This document shows positions 23,166 through 34,165 of a stretch of 64,000 nt of DNA, piece by piece; position 1 is the stretch's first letter; the number at the start of each line of letters is the position of its first letter. The notes under the pieces were generated by a model. The model saw only the letters and a list, made by a program, of their open reading frames with translations. It made no database searches and was not told the origin of the DNA. This DNA is from Trichobilharzia szidati. Lineage: Eukaryota > Platyhelminthes > Trematoda > Strigeidida > Schistosomatidae. The translations under genes were made by a program, and so were the position numbers. The stretch lies in the NCBI GenBank assembly GCA_944472155.2, contig OX235277.1, positions 16,874,804 to 16,938,803 of the forward strand. Reading direction: 5' to 3'.

Positions 23166-24499
23166 CTGCAAGAAACTATCAATGAATTGTGTATCGCGAA
23201 CCAAAAGAATGAGAAATGATACATAATTTAGAAAAACAGCATCAAATAAGAGTCTTGAAGTGGACTTCAGAGATGAATATACCGCACGAAATAGAGACAG
23301 AACCAAAGACTATGTTGAAAGTAGAATTAAATACAAGTGAATTTTAGAACGTATACATGCCACACTGTAACCCACATTATACACCGAAAAATCACTACGT
23401 AACTTCAGCATGAAAAAATTCAGTACTTGCGCTGAATAACTCACCAACAGTTTCTATTCCATGAAATAAAATGTGTTATATTTATAATCTTCTAAGAATT
23501 TGAGCATCAAAAATGTGTTTCAGATGTATTTCATTCAGAGTATGTGATGTCATTGTCACCAAAATTTGTTTGAATAAATGCTTCCACCAGGTCATTTACC
23601 CTAGTTGAGTGAGTTAAGTGACATCAGTCTGGATAACATTCTATTCACGCTTATTTAAACTCACGTCAGTTACATATCTCTTAAATGTTCAGTTCAAACC
23701 GTCTTTATCATGGGCTTTCAATAAAAATTGAATAAGTTGAAATAAGCAAGTTGATCGTTGTAAGAACTCACGAATGATTCCTGAGCAACAATGAAGACGT
23801 AAATATAGCTACAGTTTGAAAACAGTTTCTAATAATTTCTATTATATGTTCAATAAGATAATGTCACTTATTCAATGAGAAACACTTATCAGCCTAAATG
23901 GACCAAAGCAGGTTACGCAATGCTTTTGAAGTTACCATCTAGTGTCATATTACATACAATATGAAGCTTGGAAGAAACTGCTATCCAAAATACATTTGAC
24001 AATGCAATCTGTAATGCAATGAAACTAACAACCATTATTTCATCTAATTCATAAAACATTTTATTCGTTTACTCACGGGCTCTTTCTTCAAGTGAAAAGT
24101 GAAACAATTAATCTATGAGCAGAGAGCTGGAATCATGCTTTATTGAAATTCGTGTTGTTTTAAAATATGTTTGTGAAAACGCAGTGGAAAATTTCGATGC
24201 AGATAAATTCTTCTTCTGACTAGCGATCTAGTGACATCAGTTCCACCATAGTTATATGAAGCCTTGTAGGTAAAATGTCTCTGTGTAAGGTAGTAAGAGA
24301 ACTAAAGTCATATTTCAGTAACTACCCAGTTATTTGACTTATATCATTCAACCTAAGAAATTATGAAAATTGATGAATGCAACTTGAGAGAACTCAATCT
24401 AGAGAAACAATGAATAGGTAAATACTCAGCAGGGATGTTTAATCTCTCAGAAAATGTCTCTGGAGAGAGAATTTTCCAAAATCTAAACTCACTGAACAT

Positions 24500-24647
24500 C
24501 TATTTTCCCAATCTTTTCCGAACTTCCATCCAATCAGAATTTATTGGGAACGGATCCTCAAGAATCAAAGCATTGATTTGAACAATGTATTCTCCCAGGG
24601 AAATATCGCTGAATGTTACTACGTGTTCATGCGACATTTTAGTGGTA
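24500..24647 (-). CDS. candidate terminal exon
   Basis: After the acceptor atattttgtcag one base completes a codon, and the frame runs KMSHEHVVTFSDISLGEY, IVQINALILEDPFPINSD, WMEVRKRLGK, stop. The alternating hydrophobic pattern would suit beta strands, but no domain is claimed. Its start phase equals that of the exon at 25173, so the two could be alternative partners of the same upstream exon. A plus-strand frame overlapping part of it (24679-24861) looks less protein-like. Confidence 0.4.
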
Positions 24648-24851
24648 CTGACAAAATATATGTTCACCGCATTATATATTGATTTCCCACAAACCTTTTC
24701 AAGCCTACATGTTTGATCAATACAGAAAATATGTAGGATCAAAAGACTCAGTCAATAGAGTGCTTTGCTACACAAATAGGAAAGGTATGGACACCAATGA
24801 CTGGAAAATCCTACTGAGTGGTATTTTCGAAGCAAACAAGTGTTTACTTAC

Positions 24852-24857
24852 CTTGCG
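24852..24857 (-). CDS. possible 6-nt micro-exon
   Basis: On the minus strand CGCAAG lies between a strong pyrimidine-rich acceptor (catttcttcctttctag) and a consensus donor (gtaagt). In phase 0 it would add R-K after the exon ending at 25023 (GTGCAG|gtgaga). The call rests only on splice-site strength. Confidence 0.3.
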
Positions 24858-24968
24858 CTAGAAAGGAAGAAATGTCATTTCTGAATTTGAGATCAAATAG
24901 CAAACATTAAATTCTATTCTAACTAAGCACTTTCACGACATACTGATGATGTGTTTCAGATTTGATTT

Positions 24969-25173
24969 TTACAATTCATCAATGTCAGGTTTTACTTTCA
25001 TAAGCTTAAATCTTTCTCTCACCTGCACGGTCACCTCTACTATTTGCCATAAGTCCTTGAAATGTGAACATACGTATGGGTGGCTCACTTGAATACCATT
25101 CACTTGAACAAATTCTAGTTTGCATTTCTGATCCGCTAAGTTATACACATGGAGTATCTTAAGATACCAATTA
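24969..25173 (-). CDS. candidate exon of an unrecognised protein
   Basis: The acceptor attttttcag is followed by one base and then an open frame of 67 codons: NWYLKILHVYNLADQKCKLE, FVQVNGIQVSHPYVCSHFKD, LWQIVEVTVQ, ending in KVKPDIDEL-stop. A good internal donor (GTGCAG|gtgaga, exon end 25023) offers an alternative to the stop. The segment ILHVYNLADQKCKLEF resembles FIHQCFVDAQRCTFEF in the open exon at 59.6 kb. I do not recognise a family; the four cysteines could suit an extracellular domain. Confidence 0.5.
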
Positions 25174-25665
25174 CTGAAAAAATCTTGGTTGAATATTGAA
25201 CTCTACGCAAACATGTCAGTATTGATGCTCCGGCAGTTGGCATGGAATATGAACGAAGTCATTTTTTTATCGAAACTTGATAAGTTTTCACAAAAATACA
25301 AAAACACATAGGTACTTATATTGAAGAAAATTGTCTAGTGAAGTTAGGAATGAAATCTTGGAAATGAGATTTCTTTGACATAAATCTATAATCACCACAC
25401 CTTTCGTGAAATAAGAAATGTGTGGAAATTTGAACTTTGTGAACACAACTAAGATACTGTGAAACTATACTACGGCAAACTTACGAACATCTTTTTTAAT
25501 AAAACAAAAGGTGTATACATTCAGTTCTACTTCACAGGAATAGTATATGGGAGTAATACATTTTGAAAGTGTCTGCTCTTAGTTTACACTTATATAAAAG
25601 TCAAAAAAGTTTCAAATTTAATGAAATTCGCATTTATTTTTATGAAAAACCTCTCAGATTGATAA

Positions 25666-25923
25666 ATGACGAAAAATGAAACCATACACTTAAGCAAACT
25701 GACAAGAGATAGTTATTTTACCAACTTAGTCAATGAAGAAGATTTGTTAAAAGATGATATGACTCACTATATTCTTCTTCAGAGAGAAAAAATTGAACAT
25801 ATTCAGTGTGTGACCCATTATATACACATCAATACAGGTAAAATTTATAAGTGTAAAGTCATTTGTTATCGGTGGAAAAACAATTCTGATATGATGCTCG
25901 CATTATTTAATGACGACGAATAA
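25666..25923 (+). CDS. open frame of 85 codons, unknown
   Basis: It begins ATGACGAAAAATGAAACC just after a possible acceptor (aaacctctcag). The frame is rich in charged residues (DSYFTNLVNEEDLLKDD, YIHINTGKIYKCKVICYRW) and ends NDDE-stop. It is on the strand opposite to the neighbouring candidate exons. No signal peptide or known motif is seen. It could be a single-exon remnant or chance. Confidence 0.3.
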   Translation: MTKNETIHLSKLTRDSYFTNLVNEEDLLKDDMTHYILLQREKIEHIQCVTHYIHINTGKIYKCKVICYRWKNNSDMMLALFNDDE

Positions 25924-26129
25924 AGTGTGACCAATATAACTACGTTCATGTGTTTAGAGGAAGCTTTGTGATAATGCGTACCCAGTATGGTTTCATCACA
26001 AAACTGCAATCAAAAGCAATCACATAGTATGTAAAACATTTTATATATGAACTTATAACAACTTATATCCATGCATCTCTAGTTCATTTATTTTTGTAGA
26101 GTGTAAATTAACAATTGCAAAGCACTTAC

Positions 26130-26138
26130 CCATGAGAC
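26130..26138 (-). CDS. possible 9-nt micro-exon
   Basis: On the minus strand GTCTCATGG is flanked by ctgaattttag and the consensus donor gtaagt. In phase 2 it would keep the frame into the exon at 25173. It is supported only by its splice sites and its multiple-of-three length. Confidence 0.25.
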
Positions 26139-27199
26139 CTAAAATTCAGATGTGATTATAAATGTTAGTTATAAACTCTGACATCACCAAATAAATTTGT
26201 AGAATTGGTTGGATTCGATTAATTTTATTACATTATAATACAAGATTTGAAAATTCATAAATAATTTGTCACTCAGAGTAGCTTTCAGAAGACCCAAGAT
26301 AATTGAATCTCGACCACAAAATACTAACTTATATTGAATAAACCGTATGGATAAACTACAGATTCATGAATGACTCTGCACACTATTCCGCTGAAAGCAT
26401 TTTTCATAGTTGCTTTGATAAACTGCAAATGAGTTCTTTTGTCTTCTTTTCTCTGACTGAACTCCAAACATTGCTCAGCCTCTATTTATTTAAGATTCTT
26501 CAGGCAAGAAATCTCTAGTCTTTATTTGCCATTGCAAATGCTAATCTGACTACAGACTGATATGCAAGATAACCAATTTAAGGATTCAACACATATCACA
26601 TTTGAGAAGAGCTTGGGCTTGAAGCAAATTACAGCGTCTAGTAAAAATCTCATCACGAGTTTAAGTCAACTGATTCACTGTTATTTGTGTGTTTACCACG
26701 TCAAGACTCTCCGTGAATTGTGTCTTAGATTCGTCTTTGGTTATCTTGTTTGGTATTATTCACTCCTCCTAAGTATTCCAGAAAATACTGTGAAAACATT
26801 TAATGATTTTAGTAAATAGATGATTTACTTTTCACGCCTGTGTAAAAGAATGGCGTAAAAGTTTATATGCTAACTACATTTTTCTGAACAGTGAGTGTAA
26901 TCAGAATATGCAGAAGTCAAATTAAAGTACGATACTTTAATGGAATCATGCACTGCTTTTACATCACCCAGTGAAAGTGCTTTTATAAAAATGACTTCAG
27001 ATGAATATATCAAGTTTACCCAGAATTCCATGATCAATTTTTTCATCAGGTAAATTTACACAGAATCCTACTATTCTATATATCCATGAACATTCTTCTC
27101 AAGGAAATCCGATAAACACTGCAGAAAGTTGATTTAATGGGGAAACGTTATGTGGCATGGCGTATGTTTTAGAAAGCTTAAGGAAAAGCATCTTTCAAT

Positions 27200-28490
27200 T
27201 ATCGCCATGATTGTTCGTCCGCTGACCTCCATTTTTTATACATTTTTTCTCCACACCACATTTCCATTGCATTACCAATGTATTCACAAAGACTTGACTA
27301 CCTTTTATATCTAAACATCATGTCATGTATAAAATGTCATCGAACAGCTACATCTGTGAAATCATGATAAATCTCGAGATAAATTCCTCAGCGAGTATGT
27401 AATGAGGTATCCCAGTGAATATGAAGTTTTTATAATTTTTACTGCTTACGTCATCGAGCACAGACAGAATGTCAACTAATTCATGCATAGTCCATGGTTA
27501 AACCGTAAAAATCTTGACTGTTTTGTAGTTTTCGTAGGAAACTTTACAAACTCAGTGTTCACACAGTGCGTAGGCCGAACATAATCATTTACATCTTTTA
27601 TTATTTTCATGTGTTCATATATTTGAAACTAAACTGACCACACTAGAAAAATTCTAGAAATCTTACTTCTTTGAACTTCAGCTGTAGATTTTAAAATGAT
27701 TCAGTATACGTCACTGATAGAAGTGTTGACCGGTTTTAAATCTCTACATGTGACAACATTCACAACAAGTGAAAATGTTAACATCAAAAGGAAGCAAGTA
27801 TAAGGAAACCCTGCTCATAAATCTACTTATAACTTTGTTCACCTCTGAAATAATAATCATTCTTCTCAAGGATAATCACTGAACACTTAATAGTGTTTGC
27901 TTCACACAGAATATTGCTTTGATGTTTACTTCTAAAGTATCAGCATATACAACTTTTATTTATTACTATTTTTATTCATCCCTTTGCCTCAAGGTGAAGC
28001 ATACGGACTGCTTAGGATATTTCCATTGTGTTTCTAACATATCTATACAGACGTAATTGTTCACAATAATTTCATGTTTCGCCATCACTAAGTCAAATAT
28101 AAGATGATTTCATTCGAAACAAATTCCTCATTTTGTGGTCAAAGGGATCATGTTGCAAAGAATTCCAGTGAATATGAGCTGATTGTAATTCTTCAAGATA
28201 AATATACTACTGTTGCTAATAAGAATACCGGATTCACATGAATTATCAATGAACTACTTTACGTGTCACAGTTTAACTTATCAAACCTCGAATTACTGTT
28301 TTCAAGAATACTGTCAATTTGCAAAGTTTCACAGCGAAAGAGAGTTGAGCACAACAACGTTTTTCGCACTTTTCACATCACATGTTCGGATATATAATGA
28401 TGGTATTGGGAAAAATTTCAGAAAAATTTACCTTCCGTTAGATATCCTGGATCTACTGCAATATTTCAGCAAAAGTAATTTCAATGATTG
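27200..28490 (-). pseudogene. tandemly repeated, partly decayed exon block
   Basis: Two versions of one segment lie in tandem (about 27.5-27.2 and 28.2-27.97 kb), both containing CTTCATATTCACTGG or CTCATATTCACTGG. The second holds an open 37-codon piece at 28085-27972: MAKHEIIVNNYVCIDM, LETQWKYPKQSVCFTLRQRD, stop, after a possible acceptor (tttgacttag). Further upstream, CDVKSAKNVVVLNSLSL (about 28.4 kb) resembles the exon at 23165. Frames are broken in both versions. Likely older copies of the exons at 22.4-25.2 kb. Confidence 0.35.
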
Positions 28491-28499
28491 ATAACAAAA

Positions 28500-29382
28500 T
28501 TAGGAAGTGGTTCACGTAAGACTACTGTTTACTGATAAAATTGTTAAAAATAATGAATAGCAGTTAGAAAATGTCGTGCTCAAAATAGTCAGTCAGCATT
28601 TTGTTCAGTATATAATGGACAGTCTTCATCAGTTTTGTAGTTAGATAATGACTGATGAACTACATTGAGTTGATGTAAAGACACTCAATGGAAACAATTT
28701 TGTCTATGCGAATCGGAACAGTTAAAATTACGCTCCAGTTAGATGAAACAAAACGATTTTCTTTGTTCATCATTAGAAGGCGTGACTTATCTTAAAAGTG
28801 TGACAGATTCGCGCAACTTATTCGAATATTCTCATCAAAAATGCAAATATCACACACATTTATACAGAAGGTGAGAAAGCATGAATTATTACAATACATT
28901 TGAGTGAGTCAAGAATGACAAATGTGTCAGCATAATATGAATTCAGTTTTTTTTTATTTTTTATATGATTCCTCCTAACTGGTTACATGATGGACTATGT
29001 AAAACGTAAATTACACTACAGATTTGAAAATACATTTTTATGACGACAAAGTTAAATTGTAGAAACTAAGGATGACATCAGTAAGTGTTACATGTAATGT
29101 TTGTCATTATATTGAGCCTCCTAGAGTGATCGAGTTTGGAAGGAAAGTACAATTTACCTAGTAACGGTTTCATCAACTTCCTTCTTCTCTTTCACCCACA
29201 GCTTGACGCCATTTGTTCACCTCTTATTTGACATTCTCGCCTGTTTTGCAATGGTCTTGTAATTTCTGTAAAGTCGTCATTCCTTTTCAATCCTAACTAT
29301 TTAACAACTTACATCGTTCCTGGCTAATGTTATCCTTAGTTTCTACTGATTTATCTTTGTCATCATGGAAAATGTATGTTCT
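28500..29382. other. no recognisable gene
   Basis: AT-rich, no supported frame, no noticed duplicate in the window. Confidence 0.3.
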
Positions 29383-29394
29383 AATCTATAATGT

Positions 29395-29609
29395 GTGCGT
29401 TGGTGGCACAGAGGTTAGGACGCTTGTCGACCATGCACATGGTCCGGCCGGCGCACTTCTTTACCTCGCTGAGCCAGAAATAATGCTGGTGAAGAGGAAA
29501 GGTTGAACATGAGGCTAGCAACCCCATCCTGCAAAAATAAACACTGCTACAGAAACTTCAAGCTTCTAGCTTGAAGCTCTATATTTCACTGGAGAACGTG
29601 AAGGGAAAA
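29395..29609 (+). mobile_element. tRNA-derived SINE, tail type 1, with target duplication
   Basis: The head begins GTGCGTTGGTGGCACAGAGG and is followed by the same body as at 16151 (TTTACCTCGCTGAGCCAGAA, CTAGCTTGAAGC). The exact 12-bp direct repeat AATCTATAATGT flanks it at 29383-29394 and 29610-29621. The B-box part of the head is deleted, so this copy could not drive its own polymerase III transcription. Confidence 0.8.
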
Positions 29610-30134
29610 AATCTATAATGTAATTTACATTTATATATCGTTCATCTTGTAACCAGTTGAGAAGAGTCATGGAAAACACAAACATTTAGTTAATATTAAA
29701 CTGGCACATTTTTTATTCTTCCTCCAATCAAAGGTATTGTATTAATTCACGCTTTGTCGCCTTTTAGATAAATGTGCGTGGTAATTACGTGTTTGTTGTG
29801 AACGTCCGCATATGTTTCGCAAATTTTTCGCATTACACACTGCAATAATTTAGATGTTTTGGATCGCAAAACGTGTTGCGTTTAATGATTCTATTGACAT
29901 AGGTTTCATCAGCATTGGAACAAAGAATCGCTTTTCTGAATTCGCCTTGCGGCATCAATGATTCAGGAAAGAAAAGTCGTTAGTGGATTTAACACTAGTA
30001 ACTAGTTTGACGTCTCTAGTCTTTTCGTTGTTGCAGGCTGAATTCTATCAGTCAGGTCTGCAATGTGGCCACCATTCTAGGTAGCTCGCCATCACCGTGC
30101 ACATTATTGTGATGATATTTGATAGTTGAACGCA

Positions 30135-30410
30135 ATCAGCAGGAAGCCTTGGACACAAATTTCGTGCTAGTTGACACTCGTCAGCAAGACCTTTCTGCAG
30201 CCCTAAAGGAACTCATGTCCCTTATGAGATTTGAAAGCCCGTATTAAGGTCTCTGACTGCAGCACTAGTTGACGCGGATTCGAATCTCAGGAGGGACATG
30301 AGTTCCTTCAAGTCTGTAGGTACGCATTGCTGACAAGTGTCAATTAGCACGAAAAGTAAGTCCAAGGCTCCCTGTCGATTGCCTCCGACTATCTTATATC
30401 ATGGGTCCTC
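30135..30410. mobile_element. foldback element with 13-bp flanking repeats
   Basis: Arms at about 30135-30241 and 30273-30383 are inverted copies sharing AAGGAACTCATGTCCCT and TTTCGTGCTA. The spacer is about 31 bp. The direct repeat ATAGTTGAACGCA lies at 30122-30134 and 30411-30423 and looks like a target duplication. GGATTCGAATC at 30277 resembles a tRNA T-arm or B box. No coding capacity. Confidence 0.6.
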
Positions 30411-30423
30411 ATAGTTGAACGCA

Positions 30424-31980
30424 GTCCCTAAAATAAGTTCCATGTGTACATCAAATTAAAACTTTGTAGTGCCTTACAACAGAGTTGAGAGTAAAGAATT
30501 TTACATGCACTTCATATATACATAGTTCACAGATGAAAAAATTTATACTTCTCATTCAACAGCTGTGAGGAGAAGGCGACCATGAATGGATTCATGAATG
30601 CAGTCTCAGCAAAGAATTTGAGGTGAAGACAAGATTGAGATAACATGGATTTAAGAATAAAACTTGTGCAATCTGGCGGAGTATAATTCCATTGTGGGTA
30701 AAATTTATGTTGGTTAAGTCACAAAGTGTTATAAATTACTATTTACTGATGACGTTTCGAGCACTATTTATTGTTCATAATCATATCACGGTACTCACAC
30801 AACTTTCTAACTTCGTTTATATAATTCCATTATTTTCCATTTTTGGTTTGATTTGTAGTAGTAATTCACATATTTCCGATATGAGTGATGAGTCTTACTA
30901 CTCTAATGGACAATCATTTCCATTGTGATGAACTGTATTGTGCAGCATACCATCGACAAGGAGAAGACAGGCATATAAACTCACGTTCTGTGAAACCTGA
31001 AAAGAACAAATTTTTACATGGTCTTACCACTATACACTAATTTATAGAAGACACCTTTTCCGTCTTCATTACACAGCAATTTTATATCAAGCTGCCAATT
31101 ACCCACGATTCTACATTTTAGTCTAACGAATAGTTGCCAACTGGTTCAGATAGTATATGATATGCCCTCAGAGTCACTCTAGAGTAAAGATATAACACAA
31201 TGACTACATTATGTCATTATAGGTTTCCAGGCTGTAGGTGTTACGAAATTCCTGAAATAATTTAAACCCTGAATCATATTGATTCATTATAAATTATTTA
31301 AATTATTACCAGCGTGTTAAGAAAATCTTGTTTTGACCTCATGAATGCAAGCCAGATTCTCATTTAGGTCTTGTGAGCCATTAAATATAAAAAAGTAATA
31401 CTGGCTTCTGATTCAAATGAGTGCCATATGGGAATGATAAGATTTCTATCAGGATATATGTACCGGAAAAAATGATGTATTTATGGACTCTCATCATCAA
31501 ATAATTTAATTGTTCAAAGTAATTCTAGAGAACATTGGTCCAACTTAAATCCATACATGCCTGCAGACTTTTAAACACGCGGTCCTTCAGTTTCAAAATA
31601 AAGGAAACCGTTCAATCAATTATCTGTATCGAACTAAAATTTAAATCACAAGTTTTTTGCAGACCTTGCAGACTAGAAATTCACAAACACTGATAATCCG
31701 CTACCAGTTTCATCATGCTTAATTTGACTTCACACAATTGCCTGTTTCATACAAAACTCATTGAACCTATGGGGTAATACATGCCATATTTGATTTAAAT
31801 AAGGGCGAATAAGTGAGATTTTTAAGCACACAGCAAAAAATTTAGCGATTTTAGCCACGAAAATTCATTTGAGCATATGCGAGGAACGAAATGAAATGAG
31901 TGTCAGAAAGAATACTGATGTTGACAACTTTACTGAATTTATTGTGTAAAACCCAAATTATAAACATTTTACAGATGACT
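30424..31980. other. no supported gene
   Basis: A plus-strand frame at 30692-30928 is hydrophobic and without motif. If the gene at 33.1 kb continues through here on the minus strand, its exons were not recognised. Confidence 0.3.
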
Positions 31981-31991
31981 TGTGGACTTAC

Positions 31992-32012
31992 ATTTAAACA
32001 TATTTTCCACTT
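31992..32012 (-). CDS. candidate 21-nt micro-exon, paralogue of 32451-32471
   Basis: The minus strand has acceptor tttttacatag and consensus donor gtaagtcc around a 21-nt segment. In phase 1, the phase used by the gene at 33.1 kb, it reads x-VENMFK, close to x-ETMFRK of the 21-nt exon at 32471-32451. The equal length, phase and related peptide suggest a tandem exon duplication. In the phase left by the exon at 32102-32077 it would give a stop, so inclusion order is unclear. Confidence 0.45.
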
Positions 32013-32076
32013 CTATGTAAAAATATGTAGAAAGAAGACCTTTAAATTTTTTGTCGAAGTGATATGATCTACTCAC

Positions 32077-32192
32077 TCAGTTCTCATAATATGGCGGTGT
32101 TTCTAGAAAAGAAAGGAACTTGTAATCGATTTACACATAGTTCTGATGAGATATGCTGTCAACAGTAATCTTTTCAAAAGTCATCCCGTCAT
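32077..32192 (-). CDS. candidate exon pair around a 34-nt intron
   Basis: An exon at 32192-32137 (56 nt) follows acceptor cattacaacttcag and reads NDGMTFEKITVDSISHQNY when entered in phase 1. A 34-nt intron (32136-32103, GT...ctttcttttctag) leads to a 26-nt exon at 32102-32077 reading KHRHIMRT and ending at a strong donor (CTGA|gtgagta). Very short introns of this size are usual in schistosomes. The first exon resembles the one at 22545. Whether both belong to the gene starting at 33081 is inferred from strand and phase only. Confidence 0.45.
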
Positions 32193-32450
32193 CTGAAGTT
32201 GTAATGACGCAGGGTCCCCCATAGATATGTGTTATCGCAAGTCGGAATCGTCTATCAGTAATGCATAATCAGGAGACAAAAGGATGTCTCTCGTTCAATG
32301 ACGACAAGTTTCGACGACTGATAAATCCCTTCTGTGAATCGCAAACATGCTATTCCTAACTTTGAATGTCCATGATGGTCATTGCTGATATACCTTTCTG
32401 TAGTAACCACATGAAAGACTTAGATGGAATATTCGATAAACATCACTCAC

Positions 32451-33081
32451 TTTTTCTGAACATAGTTTCAGCTGTAGAAGATTAATACGATAATACTCTG
32501 GAAAGTAGTGTTATAGTTTTTCATATATTTCGCTGATTATATTTTGAAAACCTGCCTGAAATTATATACCTAAATTGAATGTCTCTGATTGAGTCCTCAC
32601 TGTAAACACAGCAGAGTCACAATTAATCTGGTTGTTTACATGAACTAGAACTTATCCAGTCCTAAACTGATAACAAGGAGTTATGTGTAGCGACAAATGA
32701 ATAATTATTATAATTCAAAACAGTGTTTAACTCACAATTCAAACCACTTCCTACAATGAAGCGTACATAAATGATTGAAGGAGATCACAGAACACACTTG
32801 AAGTGATTGTATTTGGAAATAAATTGTTTGGCACACGAATGTTTTACACATTTCTATTCACAATTCATAGATGTAGTCCCTTTCATTAGAGATTGTATTT
32901 AGTTCTTGATTTCAACTATGATTTTAATCAATTATGAAATGGTAAAACGTCTTCAGTAGCAAAAGTTTGGGAAAAGTATTAAAGCAATATAAACACTGAG
33001 AATATTGTTATACTCACCGTCAACGAGCATAGCAGCAATGAGAAAGGAAAGAGGAGTAGCCAACAAATGAGTGAAAACCAT
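32451..33081 (-). CDS. micro-exon gene (MEG-like secreted protein), best-preserved copy
   Basis: Exon 1, 33081-33018, is 64 nt: an ATG, a signal peptide (MVFTHLLATPLSF followed by LIAAMLVD) and GACG|gtgagt in phase 1. Exon 2, 32750-32736, is 15 nt after cattgtag and adds G-S-G-L-N. Exon 3, 32599-32570, is 30 nt after tctgctgtgtttacag, reading LRTQSETFNL. Exon 4, 32471-32451, is 21 nt after cttctacag and before gtgagtg, reading AETMFRK. All internal exons are multiples of three in phase 1, so any can be skipped without a frameshift, the defining feature of schistosome micro-exon genes, which encode variable secreted proteins. Further candidates lie at 32192-32077 and 32012-31992; the 3' end was not found. 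No family number is assigned. Confidence 0.75.
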
Positions 33082-33613
33082 GCTTCGTCTCAGAAGGAGA
33101 AATGATCAAAGTCCTCACTTAAATAGTTGTTTTCGCGTTGAGCAACCAATAAAATCTCAGTTTTCAACAGAGAGCAGATTTTATCACAGCAAAGCATTCT
33201 ATCATCATTACATTGATCAAGTTGTCAGAATGTTGTTTAGAAATGTCATCTGCTACATCTTTGACTTTCATCTTGCTCATGTTTACTTACTATTTTTACA
33301 ATCAGTCTGACAGCAATCTCTGTCGCAATAAAAAGATAAACAAGATTCACTTCAACACGAAAGCATAAATAAGTTAAGCAGAAAGATATTATGGTAATGT
33401 ATTCATATTTATATTATTTTTTATCGTGTAAGTACAAAATGTTGTCTTACACAAAATAGAATTTTCTATGCGAATAGGGCGTACAAAAAGCATGTGACGT
33501 TTGTAAACCTCAAAACATGAAAATGTTGTGAAGCATCAATGAATTATTGATGATACTTGTAAGCTCGTTCAGTCAACACACCATGACCACAGCTTCTTAT
33601 AAGGCTTTAATAA
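32641..33613. repeat. micro-exon gene 5' unit, duplicated
   Basis: About 950 bp matches 9742-10690 and 62560-63530 in the same orientation. The unit spans part of intron 2, exon 2, intron 1, exon 1, promoter and upstream DNA. On the low side the match ends inside intron 2; on the high side it ends at the Penelope-like fragment near 33613. Confidence 0.75.
33118..33125 (-). promoter_or_regulatory. TATA-like element of the 33.1-kb micro-exon gene
   Basis: TATTTAAG on the minus strand lies 36-44 nt before the ATG. An inverted CCAAT (CAACCAATAAAA on the plus strand) lies about 30 bp further upstream. Both are kept in copies 1 and 3, and the TATA-like part also occurs at 39837-39844. Confidence 0.5.
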
Positions 33614-33614
33614 T

Positions 33615-34165
33615 AAGGCTGGATCAGACAAAGCTATGGCCTATTGCACACTCGAGCTTTGTCTGTTGCAGACTGGCCATAAAAATATCAGCTAATTTCG
33701 GACACAGTGGACTCCCTATTGCATTCAGTCAACCTGGCGATACATTTTGTTGTCGAACTGGAATTTTATATCATTTATATATAACACGAGAAGCTGCTTA
33801 AATTCCAGTTTTGGTAGAAAAAAATGAGATCAGAATGTTCACAGATGATGTCTGATGTCTCATGCAGAGAGATCAGTCGAATAAAGAAGTCACATCGGAG
33901 GAAACCAGGATTTCGCCATGTACATTGAGTTGATTCACCTTCTCAACAAATCGGAAAAAAGTTTTAAGGAGAATGCTTAGCAGAGTGATAGAATATAACT
34001 TATATTTATTTGAGATATAAGCCAATGAAATGAATGATGGTACCATATTATTCTGCAAACCATAGTTGTTCTTGCTGAATTCAAATTCATCAAGGCGAAT
34101 AAATGCATGAAGGAGATTGCAGTATTGTCAATGCTGGTAACACTACTGACGAGTGAACCACACTA
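33615..34165 (-). mobile_element. Penelope-like reverse-transcriptase fragment
   Basis: On the minus strand, from 34058: NNMVPSFISLAYISNKYK, FFRFVEKVNQLNVHGEIL, SSDVTSLFD. After a frame change near 33740 comes DNKMYRQVD, and then NAIGSPLCPKLADIFMASL. The last block corresponds to the conserved QxDGxxMGSPLGPxLA region of Penelope reverse transcriptases. Stops and at least two frameshifts are present. It is a different stretch of the element from that at 12 kb and truncates the upstream side of the 33-kb duplicated unit. Confidence 0.75.

Noticed and set aside
24679..24861. 60-codon plus-strand frame
   Set aside because: It overlaps minus-strand candidate exons with better splice context; coding on this strand is not supported.
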